From Clostridia bacterium (lineage in GTDB: Bacteria; Bacillota; Clostridia; Christensenellales; CAG-138), in assembly GCA_017429985.1 (NCBI GenBank), contig JAFRNW010000013.1:1-64000 (forward strand): DNA of 64,000 nt. The letters run 5' to 3'. The notes under the pieces were generated by a model. It searched no databases. It saw nothing but the letters and a program-made list of their open reading frames with translations, and was not told the origin of the DNA. This document shows, piece by piece, positions 14,314-22,449 of this stretch; positions within the stretch are counted from its first letter, which is position 1; each line of letters starts with the position of its first letter. A program made the translations under genes and the position numbers.

Positions 14314-17300
14314 ATGAAAAAATGGGTGAAGAAGTTAAGGAGCATAGCCCTTGTGGCATTGATTACGGTTGCACTCAGCGGGAAGGCATATGCGGAGGGC
14401 GAGGAAGAAACAGTCCCTGATACGCCACCGCAGTTTATTGCACCGGCAGCTCTTCCCCTATCCAACACTGACGATCCGGACACACCCGCGAACGGAGTTT
14501 CCGCAGCGACAGAGACTGACAACCCAGGTGATTTCGGTGGGACGCTCCTGACAAGCGCTTCAGCCGATCAGGATGATGACGACACTGATGCAGCTTCTTC
14601 GACATCGGACGGTACGCCTGCTGTGACCGCCGGAATGGCGGATTTGATGGGCGGCACCCCTTCCGCAACAGATGGCACACCGGCTACGACAGACGGAACG
14701 CCCTTGACGACAGACGGCACCCCTTCCGCAACAGACGGCACACCGGCTACGACAGACGGAACGCCCTTGACGACAGACGGCACCCCTTCCGCAACAGATG
14801 GCACATCGGCTACGACAGACGGAACGCCCTTGACGACAGACGGCACCCCTTCCGCAACAGACGGCACACCGGCTACGACAGACGGAACGTCTGCAACAAC
14901 GGACGGTACGCCCTTGACGACAGACGGCACCCCTTCCGCAACAGATGGCACACCGGCTACGACAGACGGAACGCCCTTGACGACAGACGGCACCCCTTCC
15001 GCAACAGACGGCACACCGGCTGCGACAGACGGAACGCCCTCGTCGACAGACAGCACGCCGGCTACGACAGACGGAACGCCCTCGACGACAGACGGCACCC
15101 CTTCCGCAACAGATGGTACACCGACTACGACAGACAGTACCATGGCTGTAGACGGCGTTGGCATATCGGATATGATTGACGGTACGCCCGTTGATCCGGA
15201 CGATCCATCACTGATTACGTACAATGGCCTGACAGATGACATTCTTATGCTCGGCGCTGGTGCGCCGATGGACACAACTGATCCCAATGCAATGGACGGT
15301 TCGGAGGACGGAACGGTGCAGAACCGTGACGGCGCATCTGACAGTTCCCTGCAGCAGCTGAACGAGAACATCTATACTCTTGTCAACCATAACGGTTCGG
15401 ATACCAGCCTCCATTCTGATGGCGAGATCGTCGTTCTTGCAGCCGGCGTTAATGTAATTGATTCTATTTCCGGCGAGACTATAATCTTTGCCGGATCCGG
15501 TATACTTATTGTGAACAGTTTGGAGGGCGAGCGCTCATTCCAGACTCTGATTGATATATATGATCAGGGAAGTGTTGCGGTCTTTGTCAAATCCGGCGAA
15601 AACGAGTATACGCTTATCAACGGGGACGTTCCCGGAATCCTGGACGAGGATTATCTAATCGAAGGGTATACGCTCATTATGCCAGATCAGTCGCAACTGC
15701 TCATTTGCGGCACCGGAGTGAGTCTCAAAGATAAAGAAGGAAATGAGTCCGTTAACTATTATCACGGGACGAATCATGAATATGAGAGCACATTTTTATC
15801 GGAGGAAGAGGCACAGAATTATATCGAATACACGGGTAACCTGACAATCGGCAACGACGCATCTCTTGTCGTCCAGGAGGGAGCCACCATTAACATCGAA
15901 AACCTCAGAAGCACTGGTCAGACGGAGACGTATGACTGGACCCGCTATCCAACGATTACGGTGACAGACGGCGGAAACCTGACCATTATTGAAGGCGGCA
16001 TCATCACGGGAGGCGGATACCTTACTCTTTCCGGACAGGGGACGCTTACGGGTGCCGGTACTGTACAAACCAGCAAGGTTTATATAGACAGTCCTGACAA
16101 TGTAGCCGGTTTTCAAGGCCTCTTTGCAGGCATTGATGGAAAGCTTACGATAATATATCTGAAAGGGACCGGTACTTACTCGAATCTGTCTTTCAGCAAC
16201 TGTACAGTTGACATGACAGAGACAGAAGGGCAGGCGGATCTGTCCGGTGTTTCCACTTCGGGCGGAACGGTCTTCCTTTTGAAAGGCGGAGAGGATTTAG
16301 AAATCGATAGCGTGGACGGGAATCTCTCCGTCCGTTCGAGAGGCTACACGTATAATGACAATATTACGGTAAGCGGGAATATTGGCGGGACGGGAACGAT
16401 ATCCTTCGACTGCGGGATCTATCACCTTGCGGAAGGACTTACGCTGAACGGCGCCTCAATTAATCAAAATTCCGGCGCCGTCATCATCGATCACGCAGGA
16501 GTGCTGGAAACCAGCATGAACCTGATTCATATTGATCCGGACGACGTAACGCCATCATCCCAGTCTGGTTATTATATTCCGGCTGTCTGTGCCGCTTTGT
16601 CGGAGCACAATGAGCCATATCAGCTGCTTTGGATTGAGGTGTTGTCGGCGTCCTATACTGAGGAGTCTGTTGCGATTGGTAGTTATCCCGGTATCATTTA
16701 TCCGGAAGATCTGGTTTCTCTCATCAATGAGTATAGGACGCAGTCGGAGATATATGCTAATTATCTTGGTTTTGTATATCTTCTTCATTATAAGGACGGG
16801 AAATACTGGATGCAGGAGTTTTCGGAGAATGCGCTGAAAGGTGATTCCTCTGGAATCGAGCAAGTTGATTTAACGGATGTCTGCCTTATTCAGGTTCAGC
16901 TCCGAAATGATACTCACTATGATATGCCGGCCGGTACTGCGACACAGACGAATACAGCGTACACGGGAAGCGGCATTCTCGGCGGGGCAGGTGCCGGATC
17001 CGTGCATTATGGCACGAGTACTAACAACGACAACGGGAACGGAAACAACAATAACAACGGGAACGGAAACAACAATAACAACGGGAACGGAAACAACAAT
17101 AACAACGGGAACGGAAGTAACAATGATAACGGAAGCGGAAACAGTCAAAAGGGTAATCAGGACGCGGCTTTCGTTCAGACCGGCGGGGAGACGAATCTCT
17201 CGTTTTGGATCGAGCAGGTTATTATCGGGAAACAATACGTACTCCATGCTGTGGACGGGGAAAAGACTCTACGGGAATTCGGTGGAAAGGTAAGAGTTGT

Positions 17301-17529
17301 CATCCACTTGGAGCTTCCTCATGAAGATGCCGGGAAAACCATGTATGCCGTCTTTCGCACCGCCGACGGAACGTTGAAGGCTTTCCAGATATCTTATTCC
17401 ATTTTGAAATCGGAGTTGGTTTTCGTAGCAGATACTCTCGGAGAATTCGTCCTCGTTGCGTTCGATTTTGAAGGCGAGGAGTTTTCAAAGGAATTCTATG
17501 AAGCACTGGAGCAGATCGTTGAAATCTGA
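14314..17529 (+). CDS. Large secreted protein with TDGTP and NNG repeats
   Basis: ATG 14314 has GGAG 9 bp upstream. The 1071-residue product begins with a signal peptide (MKKWVKKLRS, then IALVALITVALSGKAYA). A Thr/Asp/Pro/Gly-rich stretch follows with about 23 heptads of the type DGTPATT (residues about 113-273). The middle (about 340-800) is rich in short Gly/Thr/Ile strands, suggesting a parallel beta-helix like those of surface proteins. An NNNGNG linker comes next (about 910-941), then a beta-rich C-terminal domain of about 115 residues. No LPxTG, lipobox or C-terminal membrane span was seen, so it is probably released or held non-covalently. Its stop is 4 bp before the TIR-like gene, so it may be co-transcribed with the TIR/RyR locus. 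Function unknown. Confidence 0.85.
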   Translation: MKKWVKKLRSIALVALITVALSGKAYAEGEEETVPDTPPQFIAPAALPLSNTDDPDTPANGVSAATETDNPGDFGGTLLTSASADQDDDDTDAASSTSDGTPAVTAGMADLMGGTPSATDGTPATTDGTPLTTDGTPSATDGTPATTDGTPLTTDGTPSATDGTSATTDGTPLTTDGTPSATDGTPATTDGTSATTDGTPLTTDGTPSATDGTPATTDGTPLTTDGTPSATDGTPAATDGTPSSTDSTPATTDGTPSTTDGTPSATDGTPTTTDSTMAVDGVGISDMIDGTPVDPDDPSLITYNGLTDDILMLGAGAPMDTTDPNAMDGSEDGTVQNRDGASDSSLQQLNENIYTLVNHNGSDTSLHSDGEIVVLAAGVNVIDSISGETIIFAGSGILIVNSLEGERSFQTLIDIYDQGSVAVFVKSGENEYTLINGDVPGILDEDYLIEGYTLIMPDQSQLLICGTGVSLKDKEGNESVNYYHGTNHEYESTFLSEEEAQNYIEYTGNLTIGNDASLVVQEGATINIENLRSTGQTETYDWTRYPTITVTDGGNLTIIEGGIITGGGYLTLSGQGTLTGAGTVQTSKVYIDSPDNVAGFQGLFAGIDGKLTIIYLKGTGTYSNLSFSNCTVDMTETEGQADLSGVSTSGGTVFLLKGGEDLEIDSVDGNLSVRSRGYTYNDNITVSGNIGGTGTISFDCGIYHLAEGLTLNGASINQNSGAVIIDHAGVLETSMNLIHIDPDDVTPSSQSGYYIPAVCAALSEHNEPYQLLWIEVLSASYTEESVAIGSYPGIIYPEDLVSLINEYRTQSEIYANYLGFVYLLHYKDGKYWMQEFSENALKGDSSGIEQVDLTDVCLIQVQLRNDTHYDMPAGTATQTNTAYTGSGILGGAGAGSVHYGTSTNNDNGNGNNNNNGNGNNNNNGNGNNNNNGNGSNNDNGSGNSQKGNQDAAFVQTGGETNLSFWIEQVIIGKQYVLHAVDGEKTLREFGGKVRVVIHLELPHEDAGKTMYAVFRTADGTLKAFQISYSILKSELVFVADTLGEFVLVAFDFEGEEFSKEFYEALEQIVEI
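14650..15132 (+). repeat. 21-bp tandem repeat array coding DGTPxxT heptads
   Basis: About 23 in-frame copies of a 21-bp unit encode DGTP followed by SAT, ATT or LTT. For much of the array the three versions alternate as a 63-bp higher-order unit, and the last six copies are more divergent. The near identity at DNA level points to recent expansion by slippage or recombination, so copy number may vary between strains. Confidence 0.95.
17041..17136 (+). repeat. 24-bp tandem repeat coding an NNNNNGNG linker
   Basis: Three identical 24-bp units (17041, 17065, 17089) and a fourth divergent unit (17113) encode Gly/Asn-only octads. They form a flexible linker between the beta-rich region and the C-terminal domain of the secreted protein. 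Confidence 0.93.
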
Positions 17530-17533
17530 CCGC

Positions 17534-18421
17534 ATGACGGAACCGGTCGAACCGAGTGAAACGGAGGTGGACGTACTGGAAGAATACGATATCTGTATTC
17601 TGTCAACTAGATCGGACGAACCGACTGCACGAAAGCTTGGCGAGAGCATCCGTGGATACAGGCTTCCGCCGAAGACAAAACTGTCGGATCCGACGATGGA
17701 TTACAGACGGCTTCTATACGACTGCAAAGAAGAACCCCTGGATACAGGGCGGCGCGGGATCCTTGAGAGATCCCGCTTTCTTGTGCTGATCTGTTCTCCC
17801 TCGACCAAGAACAACCCGATCATTCTTGAACGGCTGGATTGCTTCCGCGAGAATCACGGCAAAGAGGATATCATTGCCGTTATTGCGGAAGGCGAACCGA
17901 TCGATTCATTTCCTCCAAGCTTTATCGAAACGGTTACCGTGCAGCATATCCTTCCGGATATGAGCGTGGTAGAGCGAACCGAAACCATCGAACCGGTCGC
18001 CGCCGACCTGCGTGGCACCACCGAGAGAAGACGCCGCGAGGCACTTCGGTATGAAACGGTTCGTATTGCCGCATCCGTCTTAGGTCTGCATCCGGACGAT
18101 TTGGAACAGAGACACAGGGCGCGAAGAAGACGGGCGGCAGCCATAGCCCTGAGCATTGCCGGCGCAGTCTGCCTTGCTGCCGCGGGAATATTCCTTCGTC
18201 TCGGTTTCATCGCAAAGGCGGAAGGAGAGATCGCGGAACAGCAGACTGACCTGAGTATTTCCATCGCGAAGCGGACCATTGAAGAGCTTCCCGCTTCCTT
18301 TGCGGAGGACGAACAGGCACTTCGGTATATAGATGAAGCCATTGTGAACGCACGGACGGAGTTGGAAGGACTCGGGCTGGGCGGGTTGCTCGGTGATGCG
18401 GAACAGGGGGGCGGCGCATGA
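17534..18421 (+). CDS. TIR-like domain protein with one membrane span (probably inactive TIR)
   Basis: ATG 17534 lies 4 bp after the repeat-protein stop. The 295-residue protein resembles the TIR protein next door in layout: a TIR-like domain (residues about 17-140), a basic segment (EQRHRARRRR), one membrane span (about 200-224) and a short C-terminal helix. The TIR landmarks are EYDICILSTR for strand A and RFLVLICSPSTKNNPIILER for the strand D/helix region. Aligned by eye to SEWVDREVATF of the neighbour, the usual catalytic Glu falls on Arg100, with Glu99 beside it, so NADase activity is doubtful. It may be a regulatory or scaffold partner. Its stop overlaps the next ATG (ATGA). Confidence 0.7.
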   Translation: MTEPVEPSETEVDVLEEYDICILSTRSDEPTARKLGESIRGYRLPPKTKLSDPTMDYRRLLYDCKEEPLDTGRRGILERSRFLVLICSPSTKNNPIILERLDCFRENHGKEDIIAVIAEGEPIDSFPPSFIETVTVQHILPDMSVVERTETIEPVAADLRGTTERRRREALRYETVRIAASVLGLHPDDLEQRHRARRRRAAAIALSIAGAVCLAAAGIFLRLGFIAKAEGEIAEQQTDLSISIAKRTIEELPASFAEDEQALRYIDEAIVNARTELEGLGLGGLLGDAEQGGGA

Positions 18422-20478
18422 GTTATTCCTATGACGTCTTCTTCAGCTACCGGCACAAGCCACTTGACGGCGAAATAACTAAGAAATGCTTTAATCTGGT
18501 TGAAAGCTACCGTGTCCCGAAATCGCTTAGGGATCAGGGATGCATGGATGTGCAGCGCGCTTTCCGGGATACGGAGGAGCTGTCCGTCAGCAGGATCCTG
18601 TCCGACACGATCGATCAGGCGCTTCGTTCGACCAACTGCCTGATCATTGTCTGCTCGACTGACACGCCGAGTTCGGAGTGGGTCGACCGCGAGGTCGCGA
18701 CATTTATCGAACTCGGGAGGGCGGAGCATATCTATCCGCTTCTGATTTCCGGCGATCCCGAACGGTCTTTCCCGGCTTCCCTGAAAAAAGTCCCCGATCT
18801 TGAAGGGCGTATCATGGATATCCGGACGCCCGGCAACGATGTCAAAAAGATGATGGCGAAAGCGGAGACGGAACTTTTGCGCGCTATCTCGGAGATCGCG
18901 GGGTGTACGGAGACGGAGCTTCTGCGGGAGCATAAACTTCGGAAAAGCCGCCGCTTTGCCGCTAAGATCGCGGCAGGCATAGCTGCATTTGCTACCGTGG
19001 CAGGCGTTTCACTCGGTTTGATGCATCTTGCGCGTGGCTACCGCGATACCGCACAGAAGCGTGAGGCAGCATCCATGCGAATTCTCAATGAACTCACTTA
19101 TTCGCTTCCTGACCGTCTGACAAACGTACCAGGAGCATACAGCCGTATTGCAGACATCCTCACTCGCAATACGGAGGACATCAATGCCATCCTGCGCCTT
19201 TCAACCGATCGTGACGCGGCGGAGAATGAAGCCGCGGCGAACTATGAAAAGCTTGCCAATGCCGGAGCGGTTCTCGGACATTATGAGGATGCGGTAGCCG
19301 CGCAGGAGACGGCCATTGAGAGATATGAGGATCTTCTGAAGCGGAACGCGGAGGGGAGCGGCGAAAAACTTGCTTCGGCATATAACAATCTTGGCAATCT
19401 GTACCATGCTTCCGGACTGTATGAGGAGGCTTTAAAAGCTTATCAGACTGCAATCGATCGCCAGACTGAACTGGAGGAGAATCCTGCTAGGCTTGCGGAT
19501 TTTTATTTGAATGCGGGAGCCAATGCGACCAATTTGGGCGATGAGGAGACAGCTTCAGAGTACTTCAATTTCTGTATCGAGTTGCTTGGAAAGGATCTGG
19601 AAAACGGAAGTCTTGAGACGGCAGCGCGTGTTCATCAGAATTACGGGGTGCTGCTCTACCGTGCTGGAAAGTATCCTGAAGCGGAGGGGCATCTCCGCTT
19701 GGCATGTGATTACTGTGAACAGCATTTTTCAGAAGTCGAATCGATGCAGAATCTGGCCCGTTTGGTTCAGTGCAAGAGTATGCTTGCGGCCGTACTGACG
19801 GATTCAGGAAGTTTCGAGGAGGCGGACAGGGTCTATTTGGACGCTATAAAATACGCGGAACTGCTTGCGCAGGACAAGGAAAACACCGCGTATCAGCGGA
19901 ATCTGGCTGAGCTTTACAATAACCGCGCGTTGAGCCTCAATATGCATGGAGATTATGCTTCTGCCGATGCGCTCTATCTTCGTTCGGCAGACATTACGGG
20001 GGCACTTGCCCAGCAGACGAATGCTGCGTCCGACCTCGCGAACTATGCGCTGTCGCTTCTCAATCTCGGGGAGAACACGTTCAAACTTACCGATTACGAA
20101 CGGTCCAAAGGTTATTTTGAAGAAGGTCTGACGGTTTACAAAACCGCCCTTGACGGGCTAGGGGAGTTCGATTTTGCTCAGTATCAGGCATGGGAATCCT
20201 ATTTTAAGCTGATTCACGAACGGGATTTCAGCGGATCGTTTGATTCCGGGTATGCTGCTTATCAGCTTCAGCCAAACAACGTATTCGTTAATCTCGTATT
20301 TGCATATGCCTGCCTATACTGCGGGTATGAGGAGGACGCGGAGATGCTTCTTTCGGCTGTCTCCTCGCTGGGCGGAGGGCAGGCCGAAATGATCAAAAGG
20401 GATCTCGATTCCCAGAAACAGGCCGGACTTCCGCTGGATGATGTGGTCGGACTGCTGGAACGGATCGGCATTTCCTGA
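18418..20478 (+). CDS. TIR-TM-TPR protein
   Basis: The 686-residue protein starts with a clear bacterial TIR domain (residues 1-125): SYSYDVFFSYRHKPLD, FRDTEELS, CLIIVCSTDTPSSEWVDREV and IYPLLISG. Glu92 in REVATF is in the position of the catalytic glutamate of TIR NADases. A single membrane span follows at about 181-203. The rest (about 210-680) is built of TPR-type helix pairs such as SAYNNLGNLYHASGLYEEAL and LYNNRALSLNMHGDYASADA. TIR domains of this type hydrolyse or cyclise NAD in several bacterial defence systems; TPRs usually bind protein ligands. The topology places TIR and TPR on opposite faces of the membrane. It overlaps the preceding TIR-like gene by 4 bp. Confidence 0.88.
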   Translation: MSYSYDVFFSYRHKPLDGEITKKCFNLVESYRVPKSLRDQGCMDVQRAFRDTEELSVSRILSDTIDQALRSTNCLIIVCSTDTPSSEWVDREVATFIELGRAEHIYPLLISGDPERSFPASLKKVPDLEGRIMDIRTPGNDVKKMMAKAETELLRAISEIAGCTETELLREHKLRKSRRFAAKIAAGIAAFATVAGVSLGLMHLARGYRDTAQKREAASMRILNELTYSLPDRLTNVPGAYSRIADILTRNTEDINAILRLSTDRDAAENEAAANYEKLANAGAVLGHYEDAVAAQETAIERYEDLLKRNAEGSGEKLASAYNNLGNLYHASGLYEEALKAYQTAIDRQTELEENPARLADFYLNAGANATNLGDEETASEYFNFCIELLGKDLENGSLETAARVHQNYGVLLYRAGKYPEAEGHLRLACDYCEQHFSEVESMQNLARLVQCKSMLAAVLTDSGSFEEADRVYLDAIKYAELLAQDKENTAYQRNLAELYNNRALSLNMHGDYASADALYLRSADITGALAQQTNAASDLANYALSLLNLGENTFKLTDYERSKGYFEEGLTVYKTALDGLGEFDFAQYQAWESYFKLIHERDFSGSFDSGYAAYQLQPNNVFVNLVFAYACLYCGYEEDAEMLLSAVSSLGGGQAEMIKRDLDSQKQAGLPLDDVVGLLERIGIS

Positions 20479-20577
20479 CCGTACGTACCATTTCCGTGCC
20501 TGAGCGGCAGACCACGTTTGTACGGAATGTATTCAAAAGGCAAGAAACGATAAACATCCTTTCAAAAGGAGATCAAC

Positions 20578-22449
20578 ATGGCATTTAGTATCCCGTCGGT
20601 GCTGCTTGGCGGCGCCATTATTCTGGCAGTATTGCTCACCATGACGCTCAAACCGTCATTCTTTTCCAGGCTTGTCGTCGTGTCCACGATCGTTACTGTT
20701 GCCGGCGGACTGTTCTATTATGGATTCGGGTATTACGAGGTGTCGCGGAGTTTTGTGCTTACCGCGCTCCGTACGCCTGTTTTCGTTTTCCGCATGTTTT
20801 TAGGTGTCAACGAACTGGCGACGATCAGCGGAACGTGGCCTGTTTCCAGCAAGATCGGTCTGGCGGGTTTCTGGCTTGTCCATATGCTGGCATTTTTCTC
20901 CGCCGCGAGCGCTGCCATGAACACACTCGCAGCAGAGACCGTGCGCCAGCTGCGCTCCCTGCTTTCCCGGAGGGGTGATTTGACGCTGATCTACGGCATC
21001 AACGAGAAGAGCATCGCCATGGGACAGGAATGTCTGACTTCCGGAAAAAGCTCCGTCGTATTCGTCTCGGACAACGCCTCCAACGCAACGGTAAAGGACC
21101 TGAACGCGATGGGGATGTCCGCGGTCATCGGACCGTCTGCCGTTACATGTGACGACAAGACCATTAGGAAACTGCACATCGGAAACCGCACGCTCACCGT
21201 TTACGCCATCGATGAGGATTCTGACAGGGATCTGTTTTTTGCGCTGCGGCTGAAGGAGTCGCTCGAACGGCTGAACATTCCTGCGAAGAACACGAGGATC
21301 ACGCTTCCCGGCGCAGAGGATATCATCACATCCATGCTGCAGGTCTCACCGGATCAGTACGGATTTGGCTATGTCAGCGTATACGATGCGAGCGATCTGA
21401 CAGCCCGCGCGCTGATCCGCCTCTGCCCGCCGTGGGAGTCCGTGACATTTGACTCCGACGGACTGGCGAAGGAGGATTATGAATGCGTTATCGTGGGATT
21501 CGGTTCCCACGGCCAGGCGGTGCTCAAGCAGCTTGTCATGAACGCGCAGTTTGCCGGAAGCTGTTTCCGCGCCACGATCTTTTCGCGTTCCATCTCCGCA
21601 GAGGCAGGATATATCAAAGCCGACAGTCCCGAACTTCTGAGCAAGTACGAGATCAAAAGCGTGGAAGCCGACGCGCGGAGCAGCAGCTTTTATGAGTTTA
21701 TCCAGAAGCGCCTTTCCACGCTGAAGCTGATCGCCGTGTGCACCGGAGACGAGGAAAACAACCGCGAGATCTCAGACAACCTGATGCTGTTCCTTCAGCG
21801 CCGCGGCGCTGAGAACATCTGTGTCGTACGCTGCGGGGATACTGGCGTGTACTATCAGGAACGTGTCGGCAGTCCGATCATGACGACGGACATTTATACG
21901 CAGGCGTTCCTCTCCGCAGAGGACGCTGACCGGAACGCCATCGTTCTGAATTCCGTGTATGACACGTCCGAAAAGAGCGACTGGGAGAAATGGGTGGAGT
22001 GCGACAGCTTCAGCAAGATGTCTTCCAGAGCTTCCGCGGAGTTCCAGCCGGCGTTCATCCGCGCAGCAGGGAGCAGCCGGGAAGAGATGCTTTCGGGAGA
22101 ATGGCACCCGACGGAAAAGATGCTGGAAAACCTCGGAAAGACGGAACACCTGCGGTGGAATGCGTTCCATTTCGCGAACGGCTACAGAACCATGTCTGAC
22201 GAGGAGTTCGAAGCAAATGTTGCCGAATGGCGCCGCTGCCAGGAGGAAGGCGTTCCATGCAAGATCCGGATCACCAGAAATACGGCGGCGCGGACGCACG
22301 CGTGTCTGGTCTCCTGGGACGATCTGGACGCGCTTTCTTTCAAGGTAAGCGCCGTGATGGGGCGGAGCGTGGATTATAAACAGTACGATATCAACAACGT
22401 GCTCGCTCTCCCCAAGCTGCTGCAGGCGGGCGAGGAGTCAAAAAGATGA
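20578..22449 (+). CDS. Membrane protein with TrkA-N-like and RyR-like domains
   Basis: AAAGGAG precedes ATG 20578. The 623-residue protein has about four hydrophobic segments in residues 5-118. A first Rossmann-like region (DLTLIYGINEKSIAMG, about 134-150) and a second with a better nucleotide motif (YECVIVGFGSHGQAVLKQLV, about 301-320) follow, as in TrkA-N/RCK proteins. The C terminus (about 518-590: LGKTEHLRWNAFHFANGYRT, then THACLVSWDDLD) matches the pattern of the RyR domain, with H-x2-W, a G-Y/W and a final LV-W/P-W-x-x-L. There is no channel filter. The segment from DRNAIVLNSVYD onward resembles the same region of the next gene, so the two are paralogues. The genes overlap by 4 bp. Confidence 0.75.
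   Translation: MAFSIPSVLLGGAIILAVLLTMTLKPSFFSRLVVVSTIVTVAGGLFYYGFGYYEVSRSFVLTALRTPVFVFRMFLGVNELATISGTWPVSSKIGLAGFWLVHMLAFFSAASAAMNTLAAETVRQLRSLLSRRGDLTLIYGINEKSIAMGQECLTSGKSSVVFVSDNASNATVKDLNAMGMSAVIGPSAVTCDDKTIRKLHIGNRTLTVYAIDEDSDRDLFFALRLKESLERLNIPAKNTRITLPGAEDIITSMLQVSPDQYGFGYVSVYDASDLTARALIRLCPPWESVTFDSDGLAKEDYECVIVGFGSHGQAVLKQLVMNAQFAGSCFRATIFSRSISAEAGYIKADSPELLSKYEIKSVEADARSSSFYEFIQKRLSTLKLIAVCTGDEENNREISDNLMLFLQRRGAENICVVRCGDTGVYYQERVGSPIMTTDIYTQAFLSAEDADRNAIVLNSVYDTSEKSDWEKWVECDSFSKMSSRASAEFQPAFIRAAGSSREEMLSGEWHPTEKMLENLGKTEHLRWNAFHFANGYRTMSDEEFEANVAEWRRCQEEGVPCKIRITRNTAARTHACLVSWDDLDALSFKVSAVMGRSVDYKQYDINNVLALPKLLQAGEESKR

Noticed and set aside
14650..15132. CRISPR-like array in the TDGTP region
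   Set aside because: Repeats are head to tail without spacers and stay in the reading frame.
17041..17136. CRISPR-like array
   Set aside because: The units are contiguous 24-bp in-frame repeats with no spacers, coding a Gly/Asn linker.
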